Source: Mesorhizobium sp. WSM4306
Lineage (GTDB): Bacteria > Pseudomonadota > Alphaproteobacteria > Rhizobiales > Rhizobiaceae
Assembly (NCBI RefSeq): GCF_007003975.1
Contig: NZ_VFTC01000003.1
Location: forward strand, 1-64,000
Length of the DNA stretch: 64,000 nucleotides
Direction: 5' to 3'
This document shows positions 26,615 to 35,515 of this stretch, piece after piece. The notes beneath the pieces were generated by a model, which had not been told where the DNA came from, ran no database searches, and saw only the letters and a program-made list of their open reading frames with translations. A program made the translations under genes and the position numbers. Every line of letters begins with the position of its first letter. Positions within the stretch are counted from its first letter, which is position 1.

Positions 26615-28062
26615 CCGCGTTTTCCCTCGATGCAGTGGCCGCCGTCTTGCTGATACCGGTCGGCGCGGCCGCACTCCTGGCGACCCTGCCCAACTATCGG
26701 ATAACGGCTGGCCTCAATGTCGCCGCGAGCTTGCTGACCTTGCTCGCTGCGGTGTCGCTTCTCGTCACGGATCGGCCACAGCCCGGTCAGTATTTGCTTG
26801 TCGACGATCTCAATATCGTTTTCATCGTGCTCAACACGTTCGTCGGCTTCACGACCAGTGTGTTCAGCGCCTCCTACATTGCGCACGAACTGGATACCGG
26901 ACGGCTGACGGCGGCGAATTTGCGATTTTATCATGCAATGTACCAGATCATGATGTTCGGCATGAACCTGGCGTTCGTGTCGAACAATATCGGCTTGATG
27001 TGGGTGGCGGTGGAACTTGCCACGCTGACTACGGTGCTCATGGTCGGCATCTACCGCACGCACGAGGCGCTGGAGGCGGCTTGGAAGTATTTCATACTCG
27101 GCAGTGTCGGCATTGCGCTTGCCCTCTTCGGCACCATCCTCGTCTACATGGCCGCGCAGCCTATTGTTGGCGAAGGCACGAATGCCATGGTCTGGACAGT
27201 GCTTATCGAGCACGCAGCGCGCTTCGACCCGGCGTTGCTGAACGTCGCCTTCGTCTTCCTGCTGCTCGGCTATGGGACGAAGGTTGGTCTTGCGCCTTTG
27301 CATGCCTGGCTGCCCGACGCGCACGCGGAAGGCCCGACGCCGATTTCAGCGGTGTTGTCAGGACTGCTCCTCAACGTCGCGCTCTATGCGGTACTGCGCT
27401 TCAAGCTGCTGCTCGCGGCTAGCCCGGACGCGATCGCGCCTGGGCCGCTGATGATCACGATGGGGCTCACCTCCCTCATCTTCGCGGCCTTCATGCTCTA
27501 CCGCCGCCGCGACATCAAACGTCTGTTCGCGTACTCCTCCATCGAGCACATGGGCATCATCGTGTTCGCTTTCGGCATGGGTGGCCCGCTCGCCAATTTT
27601 GCCGGACTGCTGCACATGGTCATGCACAGCCTGACCAAGTCAGCGATCTTTTTCACGGTCGGCCACATCGCCCAGATCAAGAGAACACAGAACATCGCCG
27701 ATATCCGGGGGCTGACGGAAACGCATCCGGGGCTTGGCTGGGCGCTCGTCATCGGCGTCGTTGCCATTGCCGGCCTCCCTCCGCTCGGCATCTTCATGAG
27801 CGAATTCCTGGTCGTGAGTTCGACATTTGCAAGGCAGCCCCTTTTGGCGATGCCGTTGGTATTCGGGATTCTGCTCGCTTTCGGCGCCCTGCTGCTTCGG
27901 TTGACCGGCGTCGCTTTCGGCGAACCGCGAGGCAGCACCGCGCCGGCCGAGGCGTCCTACGTTCCGATGTATTCCCACCTAGCGCTTGTGTTTGCCGCCG
28001 GCATCTATCTGCCACCACCGCTGGTCATATGGTTCCAGCATGTCGCCAACCTTCTAGGATGA
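26611..28062 (+). CDS. hyfF: Second antiporter-like subunit, HyfF homologue
   Basis: 483 residues from a TTG at 26611 that overlaps the HyfE stop (TTGA) and follows an AGGGGGG site. It belongs to the NuoL/M/N family: WVAVELATLTTVLMVGIYRT with the conserved glutamate, GYGTKVGLAPLHAWLPDAHAEGP with the key lysine, and HMVMHSLTKSAIFFTVGHIAQ. Like HyfF it is shorter than HyfB. A much longer frame reads in from upstream but overlaps two genes and is not protein-like there. Confidence 0.9.
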   Translation: MTAFSLDAVAAVLLIPVGAAALLATLPNYRITAGLNVAASLLTLLAAVSLLVTDRPQPGQYLLVDDLNIVFIVLNTFVGFTTSVFSASYIAHELDTGRLTAANLRFYHAMYQIMMFGMNLAFVSNNIGLMWVAVELATLTTVLMVGIYRTHEALEAAWKYFILGSVGIALALFGTILVYMAAQPIVGEGTNAMVWTVLIEHAARFDPALLNVAFVFLLLGYGTKVGLAPLHAWLPDAHAEGPTPISAVLSGLLLNVALYAVLRFKLLLAASPDAIAPGPLMITMGLTSLIFAAFMLYRRRDIKRLFAYSSIEHMGIIVFAFGMGGPLANFAGLLHMVMHSLTKSAIFFTVGHIAQIKRTQNIADIRGLTETHPGLGWALVIGVVAIAGLPPLGIFMSEFLVVSSTFARQPLLAMPLVFGILLAFGALLLRLTGVAFGEPRGSTAPAEASYVPMYSHLALVFAAGIYLPPPLVIWFQHVANLLG

Positions 28063-28081
28063 AGCGGATGGGAGAAAAAAC

Positions 28082-29599
28082 ATGCCCGCACTGACCGACC
28101 TCATCCTTGCTGGCAAGGGTGTCGACAACCATTTCCCGTGGTCGCGCGCAGTGGTGACTTCGAAAAAATGGAGCTTTGCCGTCGAGCAACTGGCTGAGGG
28201 TCACTGGAGCTTGCTCGGTCTTTGGGGCGAACCAGGCACCGTCCACATGGCACTACTCGACGAGGCCGTCGGGAACATCGGCATTGTCAGCCTGCTATGT
28301 CCGGATGGCCGCTACCCATCGGTCGGCTTGCTGCATCCGCCCGCATTGCGCCTTGAACGTGCGGCCGCGGACCTGTTCGGGCTCTTGCCGCAAGGCGCGC
28401 CCGATACGCGACGGTGGCTTGATCATGGCTACTGGGGCATCAGCTTTCCGTTGAGTGCCCGCGCGCGGACCTCTGTTGCGACGGCGCCCCCCTACCATTT
28501 CCTGCCTGCCGAGGGGGAAAGCCTGCATCAGATCCCAGTCGGGCCCGTGCATGCCGGCATCATCGAGCCAGGGCATTTTCGATTTACAGCGAGCGGCGAA
28601 ACGGTCGTCCGGCTGGAGGAACGCCTAGGGTACACGCACAAGGGCATAGAAGGCTTGATGGCGGGATCCGATATCGACCATGCCGCCAAGCTGGCGGGCA
28701 GAACCTCTGGCGACAGTACCGTGGCATACTCCCTTGCTTTTTCCCGCGCGGTCGAAGCGGCCCTGGGTATCGAGGTTCCTCCGCGCGCGGTCTGGCTGCG
28801 AGCGCTCATGGCCGAGTTGGAGCGTCTTGCCAACCATCTGGGCGACATCGGCGCCATCTGCAACGACGCCGCCTTCGCACTCATGCATGCCCATTGCGGC
28901 GTGCTGCGCGAGCGCGTATTGCGGGCAAGCGATGCTGCCTTCGGCCATCGTTTGATGCGCGACCGCGTCGTGCCTGGAGGAGTGGCGACCTACCTAAACG
29001 ACGAGGGGACAACAGCGATCTGGGCTCTGATCGCAGAGATCAGACAGCGGTTTCCGGCGCTTGTAGAACTCTACGACAACACCGCGTCGCTGCAGGATCG
29101 GACAGTCGCAACGGGGCGGCTGAAGGTGGAACTCGCTCGACAATATCGCGCCGGAGGGTATGTCGGCCGGGCCTCCGGTCGGGACTTTGATGCGCGACGC
29201 AGTCTGGCCTATCCTCCCTATGACGCGCTCAACTTCAATGTGCCTCTCCTCCAGGAAGGCGACGTGAACGCCCGTGTCTGGATTCGCATTCACGAGGTCG
29301 AGCAGAGCTTGTCCCTGGTCGAGCAAATCCTGCGCCAGCTGCCGGGTGGACCGATCTGTGTCGACTTTGCACAGACAGGCGGCCCGCATGAAGGCATGGC
29401 GCTCGTCGAGGGTTTCCGGGGCGACATTCTGGCCTGGCTGCGCATTGGTAAAAGCGGCCTGGTCGAGCGCTGTCACCTGCGTGATCCGTCATGGTTTCAA
29501 TGGCCGCTGCTGGAAGCGGCCATCGAAGGCAACATCGTCGCCGACTTCCCACTATGCAACAAATCGTTCAACTGCTCGTATTCAGGACACGACCTCTAA
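28082..29599 (+). CDS. hyfG: HyfG/NuoCD-like large subunit without NiFe ligands
   Basis: 505 residues: an N-terminal NuoC-like domain (about 30-140) fused to a NuoD/hydrogenase large-subunit domain. The fold is clear from RLGYTHKGIEGLM, ALGIEVPPRAVWLRALMAEL and LERLANHLGDIGAICNDAAF. In NiFe enzymes four cysteines bind the metal (R-x-C-G-x-C and D-P-C-x-x-C). Here the first motif is RTSGDS (Ser209, Ser212) and the C-terminal motif is NCSYSG (Ser499, Gly502), so all four aligned positions are changed. It therefore cannot be an ordinary hydrogenase and fits the energy-converting hydrogenase-related (Ehr) class. Its substrate is unknown. Confidence 0.85.
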   Translation: MPALTDLILAGKGVDNHFPWSRAVVTSKKWSFAVEQLAEGHWSLLGLWGEPGTVHMALLDEAVGNIGIVSLLCPDGRYPSVGLLHPPALRLERAAADLFGLLPQGAPDTRRWLDHGYWGISFPLSARARTSVATAPPYHFLPAEGESLHQIPVGPVHAGIIEPGHFRFTASGETVVRLEERLGYTHKGIEGLMAGSDIDHAAKLAGRTSGDSTVAYSLAFSRAVEAALGIEVPPRAVWLRALMAELERLANHLGDIGAICNDAAFALMHAHCGVLRERVLRASDAAFGHRLMRDRVVPGGVATYLNDEGTTAIWALIAEIRQRFPALVELYDNTASLQDRTVATGRLKVELARQYRAGGYVGRASGRDFDARRSLAYPPYDALNFNVPLLQEGDVNARVWIRIHEVEQSLSLVEQILRQLPGGPICVDFAQTGGPHEGMALVEGFRGDILAWLRIGKSGLVERCHLRDPSWFQWPLLEAAIEGNIVADFPLCNKSFNCSYSGHDL

Positions 29600-29618
29600 G
29601 GGTCCAAGGCAAGCCATC

Positions 29619-30158
29619 ATGCGCAAGCTCCTCTTCGAAAGCCTGATACGCCCGCCGCTGACCGAACGTCCGCCGCGAGCGAGCGACGCGGCGGTTGACG
29701 AGCTCGCACGCGCCCTCAATGGGGTTGCTCATAGAAGATTGGGGCGAAGCCTGTCGATCCGGGCAGTCGATGCCGGTTCCTGCAACGGTTGCGAACTCGA
29801 GATGCACGCGCTCAACAACGCTTTCTACGATATCGAGCGTTTTGGAATCCGGTTCGTCGCATCGCCGCGCCATGCCGATGTCCTGCTTGTCACTGGGCCG
29901 GTGACCAAAAACATGCGCGAGGCATTGAAGCGGACCTACGACGCAACTCCCAACCCCAAATGGGTGGTCGCGCTCGGCGATTGCGCCCAGAACGGCGGCT
30001 GTTTCGCCGGCAGCTACGCCGTGGTGCGCGGAGTGTCGGAGGCGTTGCCTGTCGATCTGCACATTCCAGGCTGCCCGCCACCGCCCATCGAAATTCTGAA
30101 AGGCCTGCTCGCCTTGCTTGAGGGAGTGAATTCAAAGGCCGGCGTTGCCCGAAATTGA
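29619..30158 (+). CDS. hyfI: HyfI/NuoB-like iron-sulfur small subunit
   Basis: 179 residues from the ATG at 29619. The four ligands of the N2/proximal [4Fe-4S] cluster are retained: Cys55 and Cys58 (GSCNGCELE), Cys122 (GDCAQNGG) and Cys152 (PGCPPPP). Thus one cluster survives although the NiFe site of its partner is lost. No ferredoxin-type subunit (HyfA/HyfH) is encoded nearby. The gene ends directly against a truncated GMC oxidoreductase remnant on the other strand, so the operon may have been cut here. Confidence 0.85.
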   Translation: MRKLLFESLIRPPLTERPPRASDAAVDELARALNGVAHRRLGRSLSIRAVDAGSCNGCELEMHALNNAFYDIERFGIRFVASPRHADVLLVTGPVTKNMREALKRTYDATPNPKWVVALGDCAQNGGCFAGSYAVVRGVSEALPVDLHIPGCPPPPIEILKGLLALLEGVNSKAGVARN

Positions 30159-30159
30159 C

Positions 30160-30590
30160 TATCGATGTGGAGGGCTTTTCCGCCACTAGTGGGATGATGG
30201 AAGAATCCACGACGCGCAGGCCTTCGACGCCGATGACCTTGAGGTCCGGCGCCACGACCGCCATGGGATCGATGCCCATCTTGCATGTGCCGCACGGATG
30301 GTAGCTGCCGCTGGCGTTCTCACGCATGTAGGCGATCCATTCGTCGTCCGTCTGCACGTCCTTTCCAGGTTTGAGTTCGCCCGTGACGAAAGGCGCGAAC
30401 ACCGTCGAATTCAGCGCGGCCCGGGCGATCCGGCCGCCCGCCATCAACGTCTCGATGTCGTAGGGATCGTCAGCAGGTTGAGCTGAATTTTGGGCTGCTC
30501 GTAGGGATCGGCCGAGCGAAGCTCGAGATAGCCCCGGCTGCGCGAGCTGCGGCTCCATCGTCGCGAGCCTGAACAACCCCCTCATTGACA
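30160..30590 (-). pseudogene. GMC oxidoreductase (choline dehydrogenase-like) C-terminal remnant
   Basis: Minus-strand frames read SRGYLELRSADPYEQPKIQL, then after a one-base frameshift near 30475 DPYDIETLMAGGRIARAAL, SGSYHPCGTCKMG and VIGVEGLRVVDSSIIP. These are C-terminal GMC motifs, including the active-site histidine region. The end is cut off near 30165 against the HyfI-like gene and more than half of the enzyme is missing at the other side. Confidence 0.75.
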
Positions 30591-30614
30591 CGAGCTACCG
30601 GCGGATCAGGAATT

Positions 30615-30985
30615 ATCTGAGGCTGCTGCGCGTGGATCAAAAGATGCTCCAGCATCGCTTCAAACGCCCGCAGCCCATCGCCGATGAATTTCTGCATCCA
30701 ATCACTTCGCGCGGCGTCTCCTCCACTTGTGAGCTCCATCACATCCGCACTGACGCCTAGGTTACAGATCGAGTGGATCTCCATGGCAATGGCATCAGCA
30801 AGAGCGCGAACACGTTGCCTTTCTCTGGGATCGTCAGGCAAGAACAACGCCGGCTTTCTGGTTCAGCTAGATTCTCGATGAATGCCAACGACTGTGCCAT
30901 CATAAAACCATCGATCAGCAACGCCGGAACCAAGCAAAGCCGTCCCTCTTGCGCCGCGCCTGAAAGCCATATCAAGCCAGAAGCT
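30615..30985 (-). pseudogene. Maleylacetoacetate isomerase/zeta-class GST remnant
   Basis: The minus strand reads LVPALLIDGFMMAQSLAFIE, ENLAEPE, then in another frame PALFLPDDPRERQRVRALAD and AIAMEIHSICNLGVSADVM, matching the N- and C-domains of zeta-class glutathione transferases. A frameshift lies near 30845, and both ends are missing. Together with the GMC remnant it forms an eroded block between the Ehr-like operon and the second sugar locus. Confidence 0.65.
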
Positions 30986-31058
30986 CGCGCTTACAGAATA
31001 TCCCCTGCAAGGATTTGAGACCGACCATTTTCGGGTGAAGAGAATATCCCGAATATCT

Positions 31059-32102
31059 TCAAACGCTCTCTGGACTGTGCATATCGAATCCGAAGGTTAC
31101 CCGAAATACGCCAGCGTCGCGACCGGCGCTTTTCGCCTTTATCAGAGTTGCGATTGTTTCGAACGCGAAGCGCTCGATGGGATGCGATATGATCAGGGAG
31201 ATCGTGCCATCGATTAATGCGGCACGCGTATCTTCAAAAAGTTCATAACCCACAACGACAAAGTCGTCTCGCTTGGGGGTGGCACGAAGTGCAGCGATGG
31301 CGCCGGTAACACCTCCGCCGGAAATAAACAGTCCACACATGTCCGGATGGTCTGTCAGTAGCTTTTCCACGTGCTCCCTCGCGACCACTGCGGATTCATA
31401 AGTCGGCAGCGGTTCAAGCAACGTGAAGCCAGAATTGTGTTCGCGGAAGTAGGAGCGGAACCCGCTTTCGTTCATCTCTTGATTGCGCAGCCGATGGCTT
31501 CCGACGAGGATGCCGATCTTTCCGGGAAACCGCACCATCCGGTCGAAAGCCCACGCCGCAGCACGTCCCACCTTCCAGTTATCGAGGCCAACAAAACTGA
31601 TATTCCCTTTTGCTGTCAGTGGACCGATGAGGGAAACAACCGGAACTCCTTTCTCCAGAACGCTGTCGATGGCATCAGCGACAACCGGGTGCTGTGGCGC
31701 AACGATTGCAAGGGTTTCGCACCGTTCACCCAAAGATATGATATGCGATGCGACCTTTTCAGGAGTTAAGTCTTCAAGAAACTCCAGCGTCAAGTCGATA
31801 CGGCCCCCCGAGTAGGCCTCGGCGGCTAGGGTGATCGCATCGCCCAAGATTCGATAGAAAGTACGTTCCTTGCGCTGCAGGAGAACGCCGAATCGGTGCG
31901 TAATTTGCGGCGCTTTAACGGCATGTTTGATCGTACCCAGACCGTAAAACCCGATCTCTTCGGCAGCTGCCGACACGCGCTCCCGAGTGTGGGTCCGGAC
32001 TGACCCAGGCTGATAGAGAACGCGGTTTACCGTTGACACCGACACGCTTGCAGCCTTCGCAAGGTCTGGGATGGTCGGCCTCTTCATATCAATTAATTCC
32101 AT
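31059..32102 (-). CDS. LacI-family transcriptional regulator of the second sugar operon
   Basis: 347 residues; the ATG at 32087 (MKRPTIPDLAK) is an alternative start five residues in. The helix-turn-helix is TIPDLAKAASVSVSTVNRVLY, and the sensor domain is of periplasmic-binding type (LAIVAPQHPVVADAIDS, SFVGLDNWKVGRAAAWAF, LFISGGGVTGAIAAL). It is divergent from the importer and catabolic operon at 32419-39375. It shares subfamily features with the regulator at 17527, including the ST/ATV-N/D-RVL recognition helix. Confidence 0.9.
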   Translation of the reverse strand: MELIDMKRPTIPDLAKAASVSVSTVNRVLYQPGSVRTHTRERVSAAAEEIGFYGLGTIKHAVKAPQITHRFGVLLQRKERTFYRILGDAITLAAEAYSGGRIDLTLEFLEDLTPEKVASHIISLGERCETLAIVAPQHPVVADAIDSVLEKGVPVVSLIGPLTAKGNISFVGLDNWKVGRAAAWAFDRMVRFPGKIGILVGSHRLRNQEMNESGFRSYFREHNSGFTLLEPLPTYESAVVAREHVEKLLTDHPDMCGLFISGGGVTGAIAALRATPKRDDFVVVGYELFEDTRAALIDGTISLIISHPIERFAFETIATLIKAKSAGRDAGVFRVTFGFDMHSPESV

Positions 32103-32120
32103 TTTCGGGCGGAGGTGCCA

Positions 32121-32160
32121 TCAAATCATTTCATGATCTGAATATTGCGAAGTGATTTGA
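32121..32160. promoter_or_regulatory. Inverted repeat in the divergent lacI/importer control region
   Basis: TCAAATCA at 32121-32128 and TGATTTGA at 32153-32160 are exact inverted copies. The left arm extends to TCAAATCATTTCA, the complement of TGAAATGATTTGA, almost the word found at 17500-17513 near the other LacI gene. The 316-bp gap 32103-32418 otherwise holds no gene. An operator for the regulator at 31059 is inferred; the GAGGGAGG site just before 32419 serves the binding-protein gene. Confidence 0.5.
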
Positions 32161-32418
32161 GACGAATTTTTGAAGTTATTATGATCTGCGTTGACCTGAA
32201 AGATGTCAACAATGCATGCAAGTGTGGTTGACAGCGCTCGACGATCTCAAGCCGTCAACGCTTTGGGGGAGGCCCATCGCAAAAACTGAAGGATGTAATC
32301 CAGCGCCTCTGCGCCGGGATTGCGGAAGTGTGAGTGCCTGCACGCCTAAACGGCTGATCGGCAAAAACCATATCTCGAGCCGCAATGATGTGGCTTTGAC
32401 CTGAGGGAGGATTTCGAC

Positions 32419-33384
32419 ATGAATTTCACCAAAGAGATCGCGGCAGCGGTTATGGCAGCAATGCTCGCTTCCAGCGCCTATGCCGGAGACAAGGATATCG
32501 CTGTCATCGTGGGCTCGGCCCAGGACGGCTTCTGGAACATGGTCAAGAAGGGGGTCGATGACGCGAAGCTTATGGTTGAAGCGAACGGTGGCACCGTCAA
32601 CTTCATGCAGACACAGAATTACGACAACTTTGGCCCGGACCTGGCCTCGCTGATCGAGCAGGCCGTGGCCCAGGGCGCGAAGGGAATTGCTATCCCGAAC
32701 TGGCTGCCGGAATCGGAAACTCCGGCTCTTAAGGCTGCCCGAGACAAAGGCGTCGTCATCGTGCCCTTTAACGCTGGTCAAAGCGAAATGGGCAACTACG
32801 GCGCACTGAACTATTTCGGCTCGGACGAGTATCTCGCCGGTGTCGAAGGCGGCAAGTACCTTGCCTCACACGGTGCCAAGAAGATCCTTTGCCATATTCA
32901 GAACCCAGGCGCCGTGAATTTGGAAACCCGCTGCAAGGGCGTTCAGGACGGTGCCAAGGCAGCTGGGGCCGACACCTTCATCCTGCGAGTCCCTGCAAAC
33001 CTCGATCAGGACATGAACGGCACCTCGGAAGCCATCAAGTCCGAGTTGATCGCGGATACCTCGATCGACGCTGTCATTACCCTGGCTGCATGGGCGGCCG
33101 ACGCTGCGGCCAATTCCATCGAACAGCAGGGCCAGGGCCGCAAGATCCAGCTCGGAACTTTCGACATGTCGGCCTCGGTTCTGGACCGCATCTCGAAGGG
33201 TACCCAGACCTTCGCGATCGACCAGCAGCCCTACCTGCAAGGGTTCCTTGCAACCTCCATGCTGTTCGCCAACCTCAAGTTTGGTACGGCGATTGCAACG
33301 AAGCCGGTTCTGACCGGTCCCGCTATCGTCGATGCTTCCAATGTCGCTTCGGCCATCGAGGGCGTGAAGCTCGGCGCACGCTGA
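32419..33384 (+). CDS. Periplasmic sugar-binding protein of a second CUT2 importer
   Basis: 321 residues with a signal peptide ending SSAYAG (cleavage near 22). It is a type I binding protein: VIVGSAQDGFWNMVKKGVDD, SLIEQAVAQGAKGIAIPNWL, VIVPFNAGQSEMG, and the hinge ICHIQNPGAVNLE-like stretch. It heads a seven-gene operon with permease, ATPase, two dehydrogenases and two TIM-barrel isomerases, suggesting a polyol or inositol-like ligand. The binding specificity is not readable. Confidence 0.9.
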   Translation: MNFTKEIAAAVMAAMLASSAYAGDKDIAVIVGSAQDGFWNMVKKGVDDAKLMVEANGGTVNFMQTQNYDNFGPDLASLIEQAVAQGAKGIAIPNWLPESETPALKAARDKGVVIVPFNAGQSEMGNYGALNYFGSDEYLAGVEGGKYLASHGAKKILCHIQNPGAVNLETRCKGVQDGAKAAGADTFILRVPANLDQDMNGTSEAIKSELIADTSIDAVITLAAWAADAAANSIEQQGQGRKIQLGTFDMSASVLDRISKGTQTFAIDQQPYLQGFLATSMLFANLKFGTAIATKPVLTGPAIVDASNVASAIEGVKLGAR

Positions 33385-33397
33385 GCCTGCTTGTAAG

Positions 33398-33423
33398 GAC
33401 CCGGCCGCGCGGTTGGTCGGGTC
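33398..33423 (+). promoter_or_regulatory. Intercistronic stem-loop after the binding-protein gene
   Basis: GACCCGGCC at 33398-33406 pairs with GGTCGGGTC at 33415-33423 with a single internal mismatch. There is no T-run. It lies between the binding-protein stop and the permease start, the usual place for a stem that favours high receptor expression. Confidence 0.5.
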
Positions 33424-33453
33424 TACTCAAAGCAACATGAGGATTGAGGCCCG

Positions 33454-34509
33454 ATGACCGAACCAAACTCAACCAATGATCCCGTCAACACCACAAGCGC
33501 TGCAGGCTCATCAGCCGGTTCTTCATTCAAGGCCTTTTTCCGCAGTCCTGCTGCCGGTGCTCTCATGGGATTTGTGGCTGTTTTCATCCTCTTTTCGATC
33601 TTCGGGTACAGCCGTAATTTCCTATCCGTCGCAGGGATCACGACCTGGGTGAACTTTGCGTCTCTTATCGGCATGATCGCAATCCCCGTCGGATTTCTGA
33701 TGATCGCCGGCGAGCTGGATATCTCGACCGGCGCGGTCCTGCCTGCCGCGACGATGACGGTAGCCATCATTTGTGAACACTATCAGATGCCGGAGGTAAT
33801 CGGTGTGGCGGCGGCCTTGGCCATTGGGGCGCTCATAGGCTTCATTAACGGCTTTATCGTCACGCGTACCCGGGTACCGTCGTTCATCGTGACGTTGGCT
33901 ACGCTCTTTGCCGTCGCCGGTTTGACTCTTTTTCTGTCTATTTTCTTTATCAACAACACGAATTCTTTCCACCATCCTCCGGAGTGGGCGAAATCGCTCT
34001 TTGGCGGCAAGGTCTATGGCTTCAATTCCTCAGTCTTTTGGTGGGCAGGCCTCATCGCCGCCTTCGCATTCTTCCTGCATTATTCGCCCAAGGGCAGCTG
34101 GGTTTTCGCCTTGGGCGGTGATCAGGAAAGTGCACGGAATGCTGGCATTCCGGTCGCGCGGCTGAAGATTGCGCTCTTCATGCTGTGCTCGACCTCGGCC
34201 GCCTTTGCTGGCGTCTTGCAGGTCATGACCTTCAGTTCGGCCACGTCACAGGCAAACTTCGGGCTGATCTTCAACACAATCATCTCTGTCGTCGTGGGCG
34301 GCGTTTTGCTGACTGGAGGCTTCGGAACGGTGATGGGCATCGTCTTCGGCGTGCTGACCCTGTCAATCGTGACTCAAGCAATCGGCTTTACCGAGATCGA
34401 CCGGAACCTGTCCTTCCTCATTATCGGCGTCATGCTTCTGATAGCGGTTCTGCTAAACGACACTTTCCGTCATCTGGCGACCAGCTGGTCCGGGACCAAG
34501 AAGAAGTGA
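33454..34509 (+). CDS. CUT2 ABC importer permease
   Basis: 351 residues with about ten hydrophobic segments after a polar, serine-rich N-terminus. The family motif GELDISTGAVLPAATMTVA and the C-terminal VVGGVLLTGGFGTVMGIVFG are both present. It sits between the binding protein and the ATPase, eight bases before the latter. Confidence 0.9.
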   Translation: MTEPNSTNDPVNTTSAAGSSAGSSFKAFFRSPAAGALMGFVAVFILFSIFGYSRNFLSVAGITTWVNFASLIGMIAIPVGFLMIAGELDISTGAVLPAATMTVAIICEHYQMPEVIGVAAALAIGALIGFINGFIVTRTRVPSFIVTLATLFAVAGLTLFLSIFFINNTNSFHHPPEWAKSLFGGKVYGFNSSVFWWAGLIAAFAFFLHYSPKGSWVFALGGDQESARNAGIPVARLKIALFMLCSTSAAFAGVLQVMTFSSATSQANFGLIFNTIISVVVGGVLLTGGFGTVMGIVFGVLTLSIVTQAIGFTEIDRNLSFLIIGVMLLIAVLLNDTFRHLATSWSGTKKK

Positions 34510-34517
34510 GAACGACA

Positions 34518-35321
34518 ATGTCCGATAAGAAACCCGTTCTCGAACTGCGCAATGTCGACAAGTCCTTCGGTCCGATTGACGTTCTCAGCGGTATTAGTCT
34601 GAAAGTGGGTGAAGGCGAAGTGCTGTGCCTTCTCGGCGATAACGGCGCCGGTAAGTCGACCCTGATCAAGACGCTGTCTGGTGTCTGTCAGCCCACGCGC
34701 GGCGAAATCCTGATGGATGGCGAGACAACAGTCTTCTCCCGCCCGCGCGAGGCGCAAGAGCGCGGCATCGCGACGGTTCACCAGTTTGGCGGCACGTACC
34801 CCCTGATGTCCATCGGGCGGAACTTCTTCATGGGCTCCGAGCCGACGAAGGGTTTCGGCCCATTCAGGGTGTTCGACCGCAAAAGAGCCAACCGCGTCGC
34901 CGTTGAGGAAGTCCAGAAGATGGGCATTACACGGATCACCGACGGTGATCGCCTGGTCGGCGGGCTTTCCGGTGGTGAACGGCAGTCGCTGGCCATAGCA
35001 AGGGCAGTCTATTTCGGGGCTCGCGTGCTGATCCTTGACGAGCCAACGGCAGCCCTCGGTGTCAAGCAGGCGGCGCATGTGCTTCGCATAGTCAACGAGG
35101 CCAAGCGCCGTGGCCTGGCCGTTGTCTTCATTACCCATCAGGTCATGCATGCCATGGCTGTCGGGGACCATTTCGCTGTCCTTATCCGTGGCGCCATCGC
35201 CGCCGACTTCCGCAAGGGCGAGAAGACGCGGGAGCATATTGCCGACCTCATGGCGGGTGGCGAATCCATGGCGGATCTTGAGGCAAGCATCGAAGGAAAT
35301 ATGGAAACCCAAGGTGGTTAA
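34518..35321 (+). CDS. CUT2 ABC importer ATPase (single domain)
   Basis: 267 residues from the ATG at 34518. It has Walker A GDNGAGKST, signature LSGGERQ, Walker B VLILDEPTAALG and switch histidine FITHQV. It is a single-domain FrcA-like ATPase, as is the one at 6602-7375. The in-frame extension upstream overlaps the permease gene and is not real. Confidence 0.9.
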   Translation: MSDKKPVLELRNVDKSFGPIDVLSGISLKVGEGEVLCLLGDNGAGKSTLIKTLSGVCQPTRGEILMDGETTVFSRPREAQERGIATVHQFGGTYPLMSIGRNFFMGSEPTKGFGPFRVFDRKRANRVAVEEVQKMGITRITDGDRLVGGLSGGERQSLAIARAVYFGARVLILDEPTAALGVKQAAHVLRIVNEAKRRGLAVVFITHQVMHAMAVGDHFAVLIRGAIAADFRKGEKTREHIADLMAGGESMADLEASIEGNMETQGG

Positions 35322-35515
35322 CCGCCGCCGCCAACTCATGGGCCGGCGGGAACACTCCGCCAGTTGCCGGGCCTGAGCTCCCGCAGGGGGTATTTTGCAA
35401 AGCCCACCTGCAACGCAGGACGGGAGTGCTCCACACTCCCCCGCAGCAAAGCGACCGGGTCGCAAGCAACGGTCCGTTCGCAAATTCTCTCAAACCCGGT
35501 TTCAGGGCGAATAGC
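35322..35515 (+). promoter_or_regulatory. Intercistronic region with perfect stem-loop
   Basis: This 194-bp gap divides the transporter genes from the catabolic genes. It holds GGGAGTG at 35422-35428 pairing exactly with CACTCCC at 35434-35440, plus several other GC-rich repeats, and no T-run. It could be a processing or attenuation site or a secondary promoter region. No reading frame is supported. Confidence 0.4.

Noticed and set aside
22984-30158. Functional NiFe hydrogenase-4 or formate hydrogenlyase
   Set aside because: All four NiFe ligand positions in the large subunit are replaced, and there are no maturation genes or formate dehydrogenase nearby.
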